DNA of 64,000 nucleotides from Spodoptera frugiperda (taxonomy: Eukaryota; Arthropoda; Insecta; Lepidoptera; Noctuidae), in contig NC_064224.1 of the NCBI RefSeq assembly GCF_023101765.2, positions 6,962,103-7,026,102 of the forward strand, given 5' to 3'. Both the position numbers and the translations under genes were made by a program. Below, piece by piece: positions 26,001-36,755 of the stretch (positions are counted from its first letter, which is position 1; each line of letters begins with the position of its first letter). The notes under the pieces were generated by a model that had not been told where the DNA came from, did not search any database, and saw nothing but the letters and a program-made list of their open reading frames with translations.

Positions 26001-27300
26001 ATGAGTGCTTATAATAAATATTGTGTATGTTGTGCATGTACAAAGAAAGTCATTATAATGGATATGAATCACTTGACTCTTTGTGTGAAATATAATAGGC
26101 AGGATGTGCATCTGATCTGTGTCAGTCGAATGGAAAAAAATAATATTTTTATTTTTAATGTTTTGAATTGTATGTCAATACATACAATTATATTATATTT
26201 TATGATTTTAAGATGAATTTGTGTCAAAAAATTAAAATAGATAATGTTTTATTTTTCTTGTGTTTGTTTAAGTAGCAAGAAAAAAGATGTGTTTAAATAA
26301 CTAATACTTATTTATATACTCAGGTTTATCAATGAAAATCATTAAATTGTTAAGTATATCATTTTCTAATTAGGTATAATTGAAAATGTATTTTTAATTA
26401 TTTTATATACTAGGTAAATCATGTTTCATTCAGAAAAAAATTATACCACTTGGTTTTTAATATTATACACATGACACATAACCAGGATATAATATTTTAC
26501 TTTTATTTAATTTATCTGACTAGAATCTAAATATTATTAAATAGCTAATACTAACATGTACTTATTGTAAACTAAGATATAACCTTACCTAAGTCACTTG
26601 AAATAATTCAATAAAAGAAATGCGAACAGAACTTTCTAAAGCTGTACTTCTATGTTCATCAACTTCCAGAGAGAAAAAAAGGTTTTTTATTAAAAAAAAC
26701 ACTGGTATCTTAGACCACATTCATGAGATAAGAAAATACGGTATTCTATCGCAACAACACGTCCATTTATCACTAGTGTAACAGAATAAACTGCTCTCCC
26801 ATCACAGTTAGACACACACAACAAACTTAGAAACTAAATAAAAAGATATCATCCCGTTACAATCTAAAAAGACAATTTAAAATGTGCCCTACTGAGCGCG
26901 TGGTCATCTTTACATTAAAATTTTAACACTTACCAAAACATATACAGGTGGAGCTGTAACGTTAGTCAGTTATTATAAATCCGGCACTTTTTAAACCTAA
27001 TTTAAAGTTTTTTATTCATAACAACTGCATTACAGTAAAAAGCAAAAACACGTGCAACACGACCTCCCTCGTTGGCGTCGGCCGTTGCACTTTACTTTAG
27101 TATTGCCATTAATTATCAAATTAGAATATAACTATGTCATTGACGTACTCTAGATAAGATTAGTCCATGCAAAATTAGCATTGCTAATGTGAATTTAATT
27201 ACCTAGTATCACCTGGATTAATGGACTCATTATCGAATACTCTTAATAGTATCTTATCAAATTCTGATGAAACCAGCCGATATTAATGTTGTGGCTATTA
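23015..27300. other. No gene seen; decayed repeats
   Basis: AT-rich DNA without supportable exons. A LINE tail lies at 24,905-25,110. A remnant of SINE family 1 (ACCAATTTGTGTTATAAGTT...GGTGAGCCTAAT) lies near 25,560-25,625. Confidence 0.6.
24905..25110 (+). repeat. 3' end of a non-LTR retrotransposon
   Basis: The order 'GACTTTCGTGCGGTTTCACCCGC', 'TTTTATAGCCTGTAACC', 'GGAACAGTAATTTCAGAGATTAGCGCGTTCAAACAAACC', then 'CAGCTTTATATAATAGTATAAGAT' is the familiar 3' end of a widespread insect LINE group, ending in its usual ATATTAGTATAGAT-like terminus. It is diverged and non-coding. The assignment is from recalled family structure. Confidence 0.6.
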
Positions 27301-27552
27301 TTGTATCCTAGCAATACTCTTTCAATACTGTCAAATGTCTAATGTTCTCCAATCACGAACGTCTGTCATTGTCATTTTTATTTTGTCCCCTCCCGAGCTG
27401 AGAGTTCTATTTTTAAATAATTTTCTTTTTCGGGATAGGTTTAGAGAATCATTTTCTAAATAACAATATCGTGTGTGCCTATGGTAGTTCCTTTGTTTCT
27501 ATTAATTAGTCAGATAACTTTACTGAAAGAAACAAAAATACGTACTTGAAAA

Positions 27553-28653
27553 ATGGTTAATTCGAGTTTAGCATACGAAATTCTGCTATACATAAATTCA
27601 TTTTATTTCGGTCTATTTGCGACATGTGAACTGGGTACTCTTATTCTGAAGTCAGTGTTAATTATTGAGAAATATGAAGTAGACAAGGATCCAACGAAAA
27701 TAGGGCGAGATTATGGAGTACTTGTTAGCTTATTCATTATTGAAGCGGCCCGCCTTATACTGGGGCGTAAAGGAAGTCTTAGTGAGAAAGGTAAGTGGGT
27801 TAGTGGTAGAACACCTGAATTATGTATAAAAACTTATTTATTTAATTGAATTATACATTAGAATGCAATCATTGAATATTTTATCAAGTGTAAATACCAA
27901 TTATACAAGCTGTCCCTGAAGTGGACATGCAAATAGCACTTGATGATCAGCAAGGTTCCAACAGTTATCAAAAAATATAAAAAAATCTGAATGGTATAGT
28001 TTTAAAATTACAATGAGTTAGCAAGAATGTAAATGATAATATTTGTGAAATATTCACGGTTAAAGAGTTACTACACCATCTTTGGTAAAATTTGTCACTA
28101 AGTACTAGTGCAGTACTATTTTTTTTTTTTCAGAAAGTACAGTAACTTTAATTAGGTAAAAAATGTATTGAGAAAACTTGGTTTGTCAAAAAATTACATT
28201 CTATATGAGAATGAAGCAGATTACTGAAGTGAACTATAGCAACAAGAGTCAATAGACTGGCACAGGGTGTACTTATTTGTGAATAACACATAAGTCTATG
28301 ACTAACAAAACTATAATAGGAGTTGTAATTTAAAAACTATATGACTGACAACTGTTGAAACCTTGCCCATCATCTGGTGCTATTTGGAAGTCGAGTTTAG
28401 GAACAAGCTGTACCTATGTGATTTTTATTAAAATTAACAATTTACTTAATATTTTTCAGATCTACCAGTAATATTCTCAGTGCTACTGACAGTGCCATCT
28501 ATAATGGGTGTGATGTACCTCCTCATCTTCCAAGTTGTGGTCCTGAGAATAGAGTACATCTGGTGTACTCTAATGCTTTGCATCCAGATGCTAGAATTTG
28601 TATTCGCGTCCATGTTCATAGTCTCCCTTTGTCGAGGACCCTCATATGACTAA
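27553..28653 (+). CDS. TMEM216: Transmembrane protein 216 (TMEM216), two exons, complete
   Basis: Exon 1 (27,553-27,790) starts MVNSSLAYEILLYINSFYFG and ends at AAAG|GTAAGTGG. Exon 2 (28,460-28,653) follows TATTTTTCAG and completes a split Asp codon (G|AT). The joined protein is 143 residues, matching the roughly 145 of animal TMEM216. Four hydrophobic segments are visible at about 10-32, 50-70, 82-103 and 108-132, with the family-like RLILGRKGSLSEK loop before helix 3. TMEM216 belongs to the TMEM17/TMEM216 family of the MKS module of the ciliary transition zone and is mutated in human Joubert/Meckel syndrome. In insects it would serve ciliated sensory neurons and sperm (inference). The exon 1 frame runs on into the intron to 27,849, but that extension is intronic. 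The gene converges on the zinc-finger cluster. Confidence 0.88.
27791..28459 (+). other. TMEM216 intron
   Basis: A 669-bp AT-rich intron bounded by GTAAGTGGGT and AATATTTTTCAG. Nothing else was recognised in it. Confidence 0.8.
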
Positions 28654-30487
28654 AAAGTACAATGTTGTAATAATATGTACCTTCCACAAGGGACAGTGTG
28701 CCTTTAGCACTATTTTTAGGCCAGTATTGTTCACAAAATTTTATACAAAGAGTATTTTAAGAAATAATCCCTATTTACCTACTGTTATCCTAATTATACT
28801 GCCTTCAGTGACAAATAATAATTAAGTCAAAAAGACAGAGATTCATCTTACTTAAAATTAAAAATAAGACCAAAGATATATGACTATATTAGCATAATAT
28901 TAATGTTATGACATCATTCTGTTTGAATTTCATATCTGTTCAAAATTCATGACTCATAAAATTATTTATGGAATGTGCAGGCATTTGCATTTTCTAAGAT
29001 GTGATGCCAAGTTGAATAACATACATATTTTTTTAAATATGAATATAAAGCAAAGAGGTTAGTAATAAGTATTTTGTGCTATTGCAGGCCAATATTTAAA
29101 GGCAATTCTAGACAAAGCCTTGCAATATAGTGTTATAATATTGAGTGTAAGCCTAAATATGATGACTGGCTAAATTTTTAAACATTTTTAATATATTTAT
29201 AAAGCTTTTGTGTTGTACTTTAGCCAGTATATTGCTTGAGTCCTGTTATTTTACTAGTTATTAATACATTTTGAATTTAGTAATGAATGGAGAAAAAGAA
29301 ACACTCTTTTTTACCGTTTCCAAAGTTTTAATGTTTATTACTTATTGAAACATATTGTTATTACTATTTTATCTACAGGATATATTCTTGTTAAGCATTT
29401 TTATGAAGTTATTCTGGTTGAAAATACGTATTTTAGATGTGGCACAAGATTTGGAAATACTGTGTGAGGCACAAACACATGTTAAACTGTTATTTTGAAA
29501 GTATTCTATTCTGGAAGAAATATGAGTCCTTATAAAACTATTTTGTTACTTATATTACAAGACTGTGAACTTATTTATACCAGTTCACTATTATAGTAAA
29601 AAAAAAAACATGTATTTTAATAAATAAGTATTTTAAGATTTTAACTTCTAGTCAGTACTTATGCATACTCTTGCCAAATCAGTTTTACATAAATGTATGC
29701 AACACAATCATAACTAAATAATACAATTTTTAAACATTTAATTTTTTACTTGACTATATTTTTAAAATAGTAATTTAACTGATACTTTATTATACATCTA
29801 TGTAATAATGCATTACTGTATTCTTATGACACCTCAGCAAATAGGACAGCTCTTAGAATACTTCTAACACAACTAACTGTAATGAACATGTTCATTTTAA
29901 ATTCAGTTTTGTAAAATAAGAAACATTGTAATTTAAGAATGCCATAAAAGCCTTGCCCATTGTTTGTGTCCATCCGATAAATGTAACTTAAGTGATAAAG
30001 TGGCCTTTATTTAGATATTTATACTAAAATAGTTACTATGAAATCTTCCATTGTTCAGTAGATCACCAAGAGTTATATTTAATGTGTGTGATTTTATTTA
30101 CCAATGTATTAAGTGTTGTCTATGTAAACTCTAGGTTTAAAGCCAAATATTTATAACCAATGATCTATAAAGCATTCTAGTCCAATCAGATTATAATATT
30201 TGATTCAAATATTTATTGAAAGTATTAAAAAACATTAAGTACTTACAGATATTACTTACACTTCTTGAAATAAATATTGATGCAATAAACTTTATGGTTT
30301 AATTTTTAGATAGTTAATACTTTTTATTTAAAACTACTTCTAGCCAACTATATAACTACATTTCATACTAGTCACAAATCCTACATCAAGTCTAACATGT
30401 TTCTTTATACATCAAAAATTCAAAGTACATATCAAATAGATACTAAATATACATATAGTACTTTAATTTATTATTAATTTATCTTTC
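28654..30487. other. Convergent 3' flanks of TMEM216 and zinc-finger gene 1
   Basis: No coding region. The left part presumably holds the TMEM216 3' UTR, with candidate signals ATTAAA near 28,857 and AATAAA near 29,620. On the minus strand, AATAAA at about 30,468-30,473 lies just after the stop of zinc-finger gene 1, with another near 30,322. Confidence 0.5.
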
Positions 30488-31585
30488 TCAATCCACTGCT
30501 TCATCTTGTTTCTGATACTCAGCTTGTAAATACAATGGCAATCTCCCCTTTGTCATTTTATCTCTCTTATGCACCCTCAACTCATGTCTCATTAGTGCCT
30601 TTCTGGTTCCATACTTATTACCACACACTCTACACCCAAAATCTTTAAGACCAGCATGATCAGATTGAAAATGTATGTCCATATCCCTCTGAGTGTAGAA
30701 CCCTCTTCCACATTCAGGGCATTTGAATGGCCTCTCTTTTTTATGAGTTAATAGATGTCTGTTCAAGTTGCTTCGAGTTAAAAATCTTAATTCACATTTG
30801 TCACACGAAAAAGGTTTGTCACCTGTGTGAGTTCGCATATGTATCTTCAGGGATTCCAGAAACCTCCCCCTATATGGGCAAACCTTGCACTCAAAGGGCA
30901 GCTCAAAACTGTGCAGCTGCAAATGCCTGACTAAATTATCTTTACGATATAATTTGCCACAGGTGTCACAGACTAGATGAGATGCAGACTGGTGCCTGAG
31001 TAAATGTTTTTTATATAACTGAGCAGTCAATAGTCGGAAGCACAAAGGACATTGTATACGAACTTTTTTGTGAGTTCTTGAGTTTTTATGTGCTAATAAT
31101 TCATCATATGATTTGAAATTGAGATTGCATAGGTTACAGGGGTATGAGTTACGCTTTTGTTCAAGAATAACTGGCTCGAAGGTATCGTCGACATCACCAT
31201 CATTGACGGCGTCTGATTCTTCTTCTGAATCTAGAACTGTTGGTCGTCTAAGCAGTGTATCTGTCTCTTGAGCTGATTTCCGAAAAGCCAAAGCATCCTG
31301 AAGAAAATTATGGCACGTCGGACATAAATATTTCGGGTAATCATCATTTTCGCTTACTTCTATGCCCCCAAATGTTAGGATCGCTTCTGCAATATCAGAG
31401 TTACTATCTGATGTAAAAATTGGTTTGGTACCTTCTTTCAAACATATTCTGCATTTTTTACCGGTCCTGATCATTTTTATATCATTATCGGGGCTATCAA
31501 GAGCATTTTGATTCTGGTGTAACTTACGCTGTTTCTGAACTTGTATATTTTTCAAGAATTTCAACATGAAATATGAACCAGACAT
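30488..31585 (-). CDS. ZAD/C2H2 zinc-finger protein, paralogue 1 (365 aa)
   Basis: A single uninterrupted frame. Residues about 42-112 form a ZAD domain with its zinc ligands as two C-X2-C pairs (Cys45/48 in CRIC, Cys88/91 in CPTC), the insect-expanded dimerisation module. An acidic linker (about 119-140) follows, then seven C2H2 fingers from about 149 to 340, including the linker THTGDKPF. The C-terminus carries KGRLPLYLQAEYQKQ, shared with the two neighbours. Family members are nuclear DNA-binding regulators, but target and function cannot be read from sequence. The first ATG, next to MSGSYFMLKF, is taken; a second Met at residue 7 is possible. It is the most downstream of three same-strand paralogues. 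Confidence 0.9.
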   Translation of the reverse strand: MSGSYFMLKFLKNIQVQKQRKLHQNQNALDSPDNDIKMIRTGKKCRICLKEGTKPIFTSDSNSDIAEAILTFGGIEVSENDDYPKYLCPTCHNFLQDALAFRKSAQETDTLLRRPTVLDSEEESDAVNDGDVDDTFEPVILEQKRNSYPCNLCNLNFKSYDELLAHKNSRTHKKVRIQCPLCFRLLTAQLYKKHLLRHQSASHLVCDTCGKLYRKDNLVRHLQLHSFELPFECKVCPYRGRFLESLKIHMRTHTGDKPFSCDKCELRFLTRSNLNRHLLTHKKERPFKCPECGRGFYTQRDMDIHFQSDHAGLKDFGCRVCGNKYGTRKALMRHELRVHKRDKMTKGRLPLYLQAEYQKQDEAVD

Positions 31586-31809
31586 CGCACTATAATATTA
31601 AGTGATTGTTTGGTTTACTTGTATATTTTTTTGTATTTGTTTACAATATTATCACAGAATTAATGTGTCAATGTCACGTTGATAACGGATGAGTTTAATC
31701 TCTGGTCAACTCTGGTGGATCTACTAACCATAGAGAAATAGAATAGGTTCTGAGGAAGTTTTACATTTCGCACTTACTGAAACGCTGGATTTTTCAATAA
31801 AAATAAAAC

Positions 31810-31890
31810 ATCACCTGAAAACCAATGTATGACTCTTTTGTAATAAATGGTGAGCCTAATGCTATACACCGGCCGCCTTTGTCAAAAAAT
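31810..31890 (-). repeat. SINE family 1 remnant
   Basis: 'CCAATGTATGACTCTTTTGTAATAAATGGTGAGCCTAATGCTATACACCGG' (described in parts) matches the central part of SINE family 1 on the minus strand (AGGCTCACC...TATTAC). Both ends are lost. Confidence 0.45.
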
Positions 31891-32038
31891 TTTGACCTAA
31901 ACCAATGAGATAGCACAGCAAATAAAATGTAAATTCATAATTTGATACCCGACATGATGATACTATCCACCATTAAGATAGAGATTAGGTGAAGAGTTAA
32001 ATACCATAATTTCTTTTTCTGCACTTTCATTCCTTTCA

Positions 32039-32205
32039 TCTTTTTTTTTTTGAGGGGGGAAAATCATCCAATGACTTCTCCCGCCTTGGGCAAGGCGAGA
32101 GGGAGTGTCAGACTCTTAAGACTAAAAACCACCCCGTTCCTTCTCCTGCTTTTCGACCCAGAGCCCCGGTAAACCCGCTAGGTAGTCCGCAGCTCTGGAT
32201 CAGAT
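32039..32205 (-). repeat. Interspersed SINE-like repeat (family 3), well preserved
   Basis: T-run then GAGGGGGGAAAATCATCCAA, CTTCTCCCGCCTTGGGCAAG, GAGGGAGTGTCAGACTCTTA, CCACCCCGTTCCT, AGCCCCGGTAAACCCGCTAG. The poly(A) lies at its left end, so it is on the minus strand. It sits between zinc-finger genes 1 and 2. Confidence 0.8.
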
Positions 32206-32400
32206 TCCTTTTATCTATATTGTGACATCACAGAGCAATCTAGTGTGTAATTTTAGAAACTAGGTGGAAAAAATTAAGAAATAATATGATAAATAAAAAA
32301 ATAAATAATAATTTAATATTTATTGATTAGGTATGTTTAAATTACATAATTTTACAGAGATCAGAATACTAATGCATTATGTAAAATTACTTATAATATC

Positions 32401-33459
32401 TTAGTTGCTATGCTGAGCCTCTAAATAAGCTGGCATTCTACCAAACAGGAGCTTAGCTCTCTTGTGTACATGTCTCTGGTGCTTCATCATAGCATTTCTG
32501 TAGCCAAATGCTTTTCCACAGATATTGCAAACATGATTCTTGATACCCAAGTGATCCGCTTCATAATGCCTTTGTAACATCAACTTTGTGTGAAAGGCCC
32601 TTTTGCAAGCATCACACTGGAGTTGTGGCTCTTTATGCTTCAATGCATGGCTGTTCAAATTACTCTTGAACAGAAACCTGGCTGGACATTCTGTACACAT
32701 GTACCTATAGTCCCCAGTGTGCGTCCTCATGTGAGTCTTAAGTAGCTCTGAATATCTTCCCTGGTATGGACACAACTGGCATTTATATGGAAACTCTTTG
32801 CCATGTCTCAAACTGTGGTTGTGGTACGCACATCTCAGCCGAAATGACTTTCCACACACATCACAAATATACTTCTTGTGGTCAGGGTCATGCATTGTCA
32901 TGTGTTCTTTGTAATAAGACCTATTGATGACTTTGTGACAAATGTTACATGTTACTTTTGGTGTATATTTGATTTTAACGGGTTTTTCAGCTTTCACCTT
33001 ACTGGTATCTTCAATATCCCAATCTTCTGCTGGTTTGGAGTCATGAACGCTACCTTCGCTAGCGTCATGGTCTTGATCGAAAGCTTGGTCCTGTTCATCA
33101 ACAACCTCCTCTTTAACTGGCTGCTGAAGGAATTGCTCAGTGTCTCTCGCTATTTTCCTAAATAAGGCAGCTCCTTTAATAAAATCATGGCACATGTCAC
33201 ATAGAAACTTCGGATTTCCATCATTTTCTTTCGCTTCCACATTCGCCACGCATAGTAATGTTTCTAATATAAATGCAGTGTCTTCTGTCCCGAATATCGG
33301 TACAACGCCTTCCCTTAAACATACCCTACATTTGGATGACAAATTTTCACTTAATTTTAATCGTTTATTTTTATTTTCATCGATAATTTTTAAATATTCG
33401 ATAGGGTTTAATTTGGTTTTGTTTTTGGACTTTTTCATTAAATAGTATAATGTTAACAT
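32401..33459 (-). CDS. ZAD/C2H2 zinc-finger protein, paralogue 2 (352 aa)
   Basis: A single-exon frame. The ZAD spans about residues 41-110, with Cys44/47 (CRVC) and Cys87/90 (CDMC); VVPIFGTED after the first pair resembles the neighbours' PIF motif. A charged linker (about 115-165) leads into six C2H2 fingers (about 169-335). Fingers 3-4 read CPYQGRYSELLKTHMRTHTG and CTECPARFLFKSNLNSH, nearly the same as in paralogue 3. The tail FGRMPAYLEAQHSN matches the shared C-terminal motif. Probable nuclear transcription factor; no target is inferable. AATAAA on the minus strand at about 32,319-32,324 is a likely poly(A) signal, 80 bp after the stop. Confidence 0.9.
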   Translation of the reverse strand: MLTLYYLMKKSKNKTKLNPIEYLKIIDENKNKRLKLSENLSSKCRVCLREGVVPIFGTEDTAFILETLLCVANVEAKENDGNPKFLCDMCHDFIKGAALFRKIARDTEQFLQQPVKEEVVDEQDQAFDQDHDASEGSVHDSKPAEDWDIEDTSKVKAEKPVKIKYTPKVTCNICHKVINRSYYKEHMTMHDPDHKKYICDVCGKSFRLRCAYHNHSLRHGKEFPYKCQLCPYQGRYSELLKTHMRTHTGDYRYMCTECPARFLFKSNLNSHALKHKEPQLQCDACKRAFHTKLMLQRHYEADHLGIKNHVCNICGKAFGYRNAMMKHQRHVHKRAKLLFGRMPAYLEAQHSN

Positions 33460-33689
33460 ACTTTCACTTTTAGTTATTTGCTGCAGACGCTGCGTTTATT
33501 ATTATGAATAATGGTAATTCTTTAAAGCTTATTAGAAATTGAATTTATTTGCAAAACAAACCATTGACGTAAAAATGTAAACAAAACAAGCGGTGTGTGA
33601 CAATCTGTCACTGTCAATTGTCAAATTATTCTTGTCCATGCTTGTTGTCTTTTGCGCACATACTGGTCGAAACCTTGGTGGTCCTTGTT

Positions 33690-33810
33690 TTTTTATGGAA
33701 AAGCATTAAGTAGGTAAACAAGTATACTGATCACCTGATGCCTGATGGTAAGCGATACGCGCCGACCATGGACACGCAACGCACGCACGCAACACCAGAG
33801 TCGCATATTA
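33690..33810 (-). repeat. LINE 3'-UTR fragment
   Basis: CACCTGATG...GATGGTAAGCGATACGCGCC, then CCATGGACACGCAACGC and CAACACCAGAG, resembles the 'CACCTGATGGTAAGTGAT' 3' region of the Jockey-like LINE at 61,020 and similar lepidopteran LINE tails. It is short and partly rearranged. Confidence 0.4.
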
Positions 33811-34595
33811 TTTTTCCTGTCCTGGTTTATTTTTGGGTCATCTACCTACTGAACTATTTTGAATGGAGTAATAGAATTTTCCTGATTTGGTAACCAATTT
33901 CTGTCGTAATTATTGTTAACTTCCAGCCTGAATATCTTAATTAATGTTCTTTGTAGTTTATATCGAAGTGTAACACATGGGCCTTTGGAAATGGGTTCAA
34001 TTCCCAGGTAAGGAAAAGTATTAACGGGACTTTTCAGCAGGGACATGAAGTTCGGAACCATGTGCCATGTAATGCAAAATACTATTGCTTACCTATCTAG
34101 CTCTTTAATTGGGATTAATAACATAACTGGCAGAAAGTAGGTTACATTTCAAATGTGCACCATTGCCTGTCTATTCAAAGGGTGACTAATAAAATACTTC
34201 TAGTTAAAAATATAATTTTATTGAAAAACATAATTTGGAATTCTAACTATAAAAATGTTCAAACCAAATACCTACATTAAAAGGCTATTGGTCATACCAT
34301 CACCTATTAGGGTACATATTTAGAAACAAGAGAATGCTGAACAGCTCAATATAATATTTATTATCTAAAAACAGGCCGACTTCACCTAGAATAAGTGAGT
34401 CATATTTTGTACTGTAAAGAATATCACATTAAGTTGTAGGAGATCCAATTTATGCTATAGTGTATGGCTATCATGCATAATTTCTGCTCTATGGGACGTA
34501 TGTATGTGTTTATTTATGTTATGCTATGAACTTAAGTCCACACATAATGTATTAAAGCTTTGAATTATAAATTATGAATTTATGATGGGTTAACA

Positions 34596-36203
34596 TTACT
34601 CAAGTTTCTGTGAGTCTACTTTCAGATAGGAAGGCATGCGGCCTTTGCGACCGGACTTATCTCTTTTATGAATTTTTAACTGGTGACACAACAAATTATC
34701 TCTGTGTCCAAACCCTTTACCACAAGTGTCACATACATGAGTTTTTAACGACAAATGTACACATTTAGCATGTTTCTCAAGATCTCGTTTTGAGTAAAAA
34801 CATCTACCGCAAATTTCACATTTAAAATTACTCGGAGCTTTGTGCCTCTGAAGATGTTTCGACAAGTTACTCTTCGTTATAAATCGAGCTGGACACTCTG
34901 TACATTTGTAATTATAGTCACCAGTGTGCGTCCTCACATGAATTTTGAGTAATGCCAGATGTAACCCCCTGTAGGGGCAGAATTGACATTTGTATTTCAA
35001 TTCACTACCATGGGTAAGGCAGTGAGTTTTAAAAGCGGACGGATGCTTAAACACTTTCCCACATTTATCACAAATGAACTGCTTAAGCCGCCCACCATGC
35101 CCTGCTACATGTGCTTCATATTTACTCTCTTTAATTTCTTTGTCACACACCGGACATGTAATATATTTTGCTTCTTCTTGATCTATGTTTTTTTGAAGGC
35201 CATGCACTCTCTTGACATGATCTGCATAGTATTTACGGTTAAAGTTGCGATCGCAAAATTCACATTTTATTTGGCACTCTGCTTGTTCCTCGGGTGTGCC
35301 ATGAAGTATCCTCATGTGGAGTTTGATATATGCCTTGCTAACACACTTACCGCATTGTTTACATTCGACTTTAGCATGTCTTCTGTTACAAGTGTCTACA
35401 TATTTCTTCCGATGTTCTTGTAAATGATCTTCATAATTCAATTTAGAAACCATCTCACGGCAAACTTCACACTCCGTTAAATTTGTATTTCCTTTTTCTG
35501 ATAGTTGTTCTTTCTGCTTAGGCTTAGTATCACTATCCATTTCAATCTTGGTTGACTGATTGTTTAATTTTTGTTTATCTTTGTCCGAAACAATGATCAT
35601 TATCATTTCGTTATCTGCTTCTTTTTCATTTGTTTCAACCAAAGATTCATCACAATTATCTGTATCAGTACAAAATTCCCTGACATCTTCACTTTCCTGT
35701 CCTTCCGATATTGTATGATTACGACTGGTGCTACCTTCTTCATCGAAAACTTCACTTTTAGATTCAAAATTGCCAATGTCTATACTAGAATCCGAACTAT
35801 ACTCGAACTCAAGATATTCTGTTTTTATATCAATTTCTTCATCATATTTTCTCTCAAAATCTTCAGACTCGTTATCTGTGTAACTTATTGTTTTGGTTCG
35901 TTTAAATATTTCATGTTTACGTTTATTAATTATGTCTTCCGATAGTTTAGCTGTCTGTCTGAAGAGTATAGCCGATTTTAGCAAAGATAGACAAGGCTCA
36001 CATATTGACTGTGGTAGGTTATCGTCCTTTTCAATTTTGATTTGTCCAAATTCGGCAATATCATGAGATATGTCGTTATCTCCAAATATAGGTGTTTCGC
36101 CATCGTCTAAACAGATCCTACACGTCTCCCAGGAATACGTCCGTCCACTAGTACCGGTAGATGGGCGCGAACTCCCATTGCAGGATTTCTTGCGTGTCTG
36201 CAT
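34596..36203 (-). CDS. ZAD/C2H2 zinc-finger protein, paralogue 3 (535 aa)
   Basis: The largest of the three paralogues, single exon. The N-terminus MQTRKKSCNGSSRP is basic. The ZAD is at about 25-90, with Cys28/31 (CRIC) and Cys68/71 (CEPC). A long acidic, Ser-rich linker (about 95-240) precedes nine C2H2 fingers (about 245-505). The first four are atypical in spacing (CEVCREMVSKLNYEDHLQEH, CKQCGKCVSKAYIKLHM...). The last five match the block shared with paralogues 1 and 2, including CPYRGLHLALLKIHVRTHTG and CTECPARFITKSNLSKH. It ends KGRMPSYLKVDSQKLE, the common tail motif. Probable nuclear DNA-binding protein of unknown target. Finger number differs (7, 6, 9) among the paralogues, as expected for this fast-evolving insect family. 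Confidence 0.9.
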   Translation of the reverse strand: MQTRKKSCNGSSRPSTGTSGRTYSWETCRICLDDGETPIFGDNDISHDIAEFGQIKIEKDDNLPQSICEPCLSLLKSAILFRQTAKLSEDIINKRKHEIFKRTKTISYTDNESEDFERKYDEEIDIKTEYLEFEYSSDSSIDIGNFESKSEVFDEEGSTSRNHTISEGQESEDVREFCTDTDNCDESLVETNEKEADNEMIMIIVSDKDKQKLNNQSTKIEMDSDTKPKQKEQLSEKGNTNLTECEVCREMVSKLNYEDHLQEHRKKYVDTCNRRHAKVECKQCGKCVSKAYIKLHMRILHGTPEEQAECQIKCEFCDRNFNRKYYADHVKRVHGLQKNIDQEEAKYITCPVCDKEIKESKYEAHVAGHGGRLKQFICDKCGKVFKHPSAFKTHCLTHGSELKYKCQFCPYRGLHLALLKIHVRTHTGDYNYKCTECPARFITKSNLSKHLQRHKAPSNFKCEICGRCFYSKRDLEKHAKCVHLSLKTHVCDTCGKGFGHRDNLLCHQLKIHKRDKSGRKGRMPSYLKVDSQKLE

Positions 36204-36573
36204 TGTTTCAACTATGCAACTGCTTTCAATTAGTCACTATGACAGCAAATATACATGTATACAAAGAATTTTGTGAGTAAAAGTGTAAAAAATACAATCT
36301 TAGTAAACATTACACACGCGAGCACCGACTATTTACATAGAAAGAGTAACAAACTTGAACAACAAACGTAACAACATCCTGACGACGCTCGTTCATAAAA
36401 AATATTTCATTGTTTTTGACATTTGCCAGTTTGACGTTATTGACACTTGACAGTGATTCGGTCACAGATTATAGTAGTAAGAGTAGTGATGGGTCTAATT
36501 CATTATTACTAATAGGGTAGTTTAAAAACCTTGTTGGTTCCAGTTGTATCTACTTCAATGAGTATGGGTTATG

Positions 36574-36755
36574 CGTTATATTTCACCGTGGTATTGTGAC
36601 TGGTCGCTGAGTGAGTGACACACCTACGCGACCTGTATCACTGCTGCCGTCCGAGCTGCCAAGCGGACACCAAGTGGGTAACTTTCCACAGAGCTGTCTA
36701 CACTTTGTTGGTGCACCGTGCACCATGGTGTTTCGGTGAAATATAGCCCTATGCA
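36574..36755. repeat. Candidate MITE with 12-bp TIR TATATTTCACCG
   Basis: TATATTTCACCG at the left and CGGTGAAATATA at the right bound about 170 bp of GC-richer DNA. No clean target duplication was found. An open frame across it is incidental. Confidence 0.35.

Noticed and set aside
27791..27849. Continuation of the TMEM216 first frame to a stop at 27,849
   Set aside because: A strong donor (AAAG|GTAAGTGG) precedes it and exon 2 restores the family C-terminus in phase.
34983..35945. Plus-strand frames of 124 and 146 codons opposite zinc-finger gene 3
   Set aside because: Rich in Phe/Cys/Ile as expected for the complement of zinc-finger coding sequence; no independent support.
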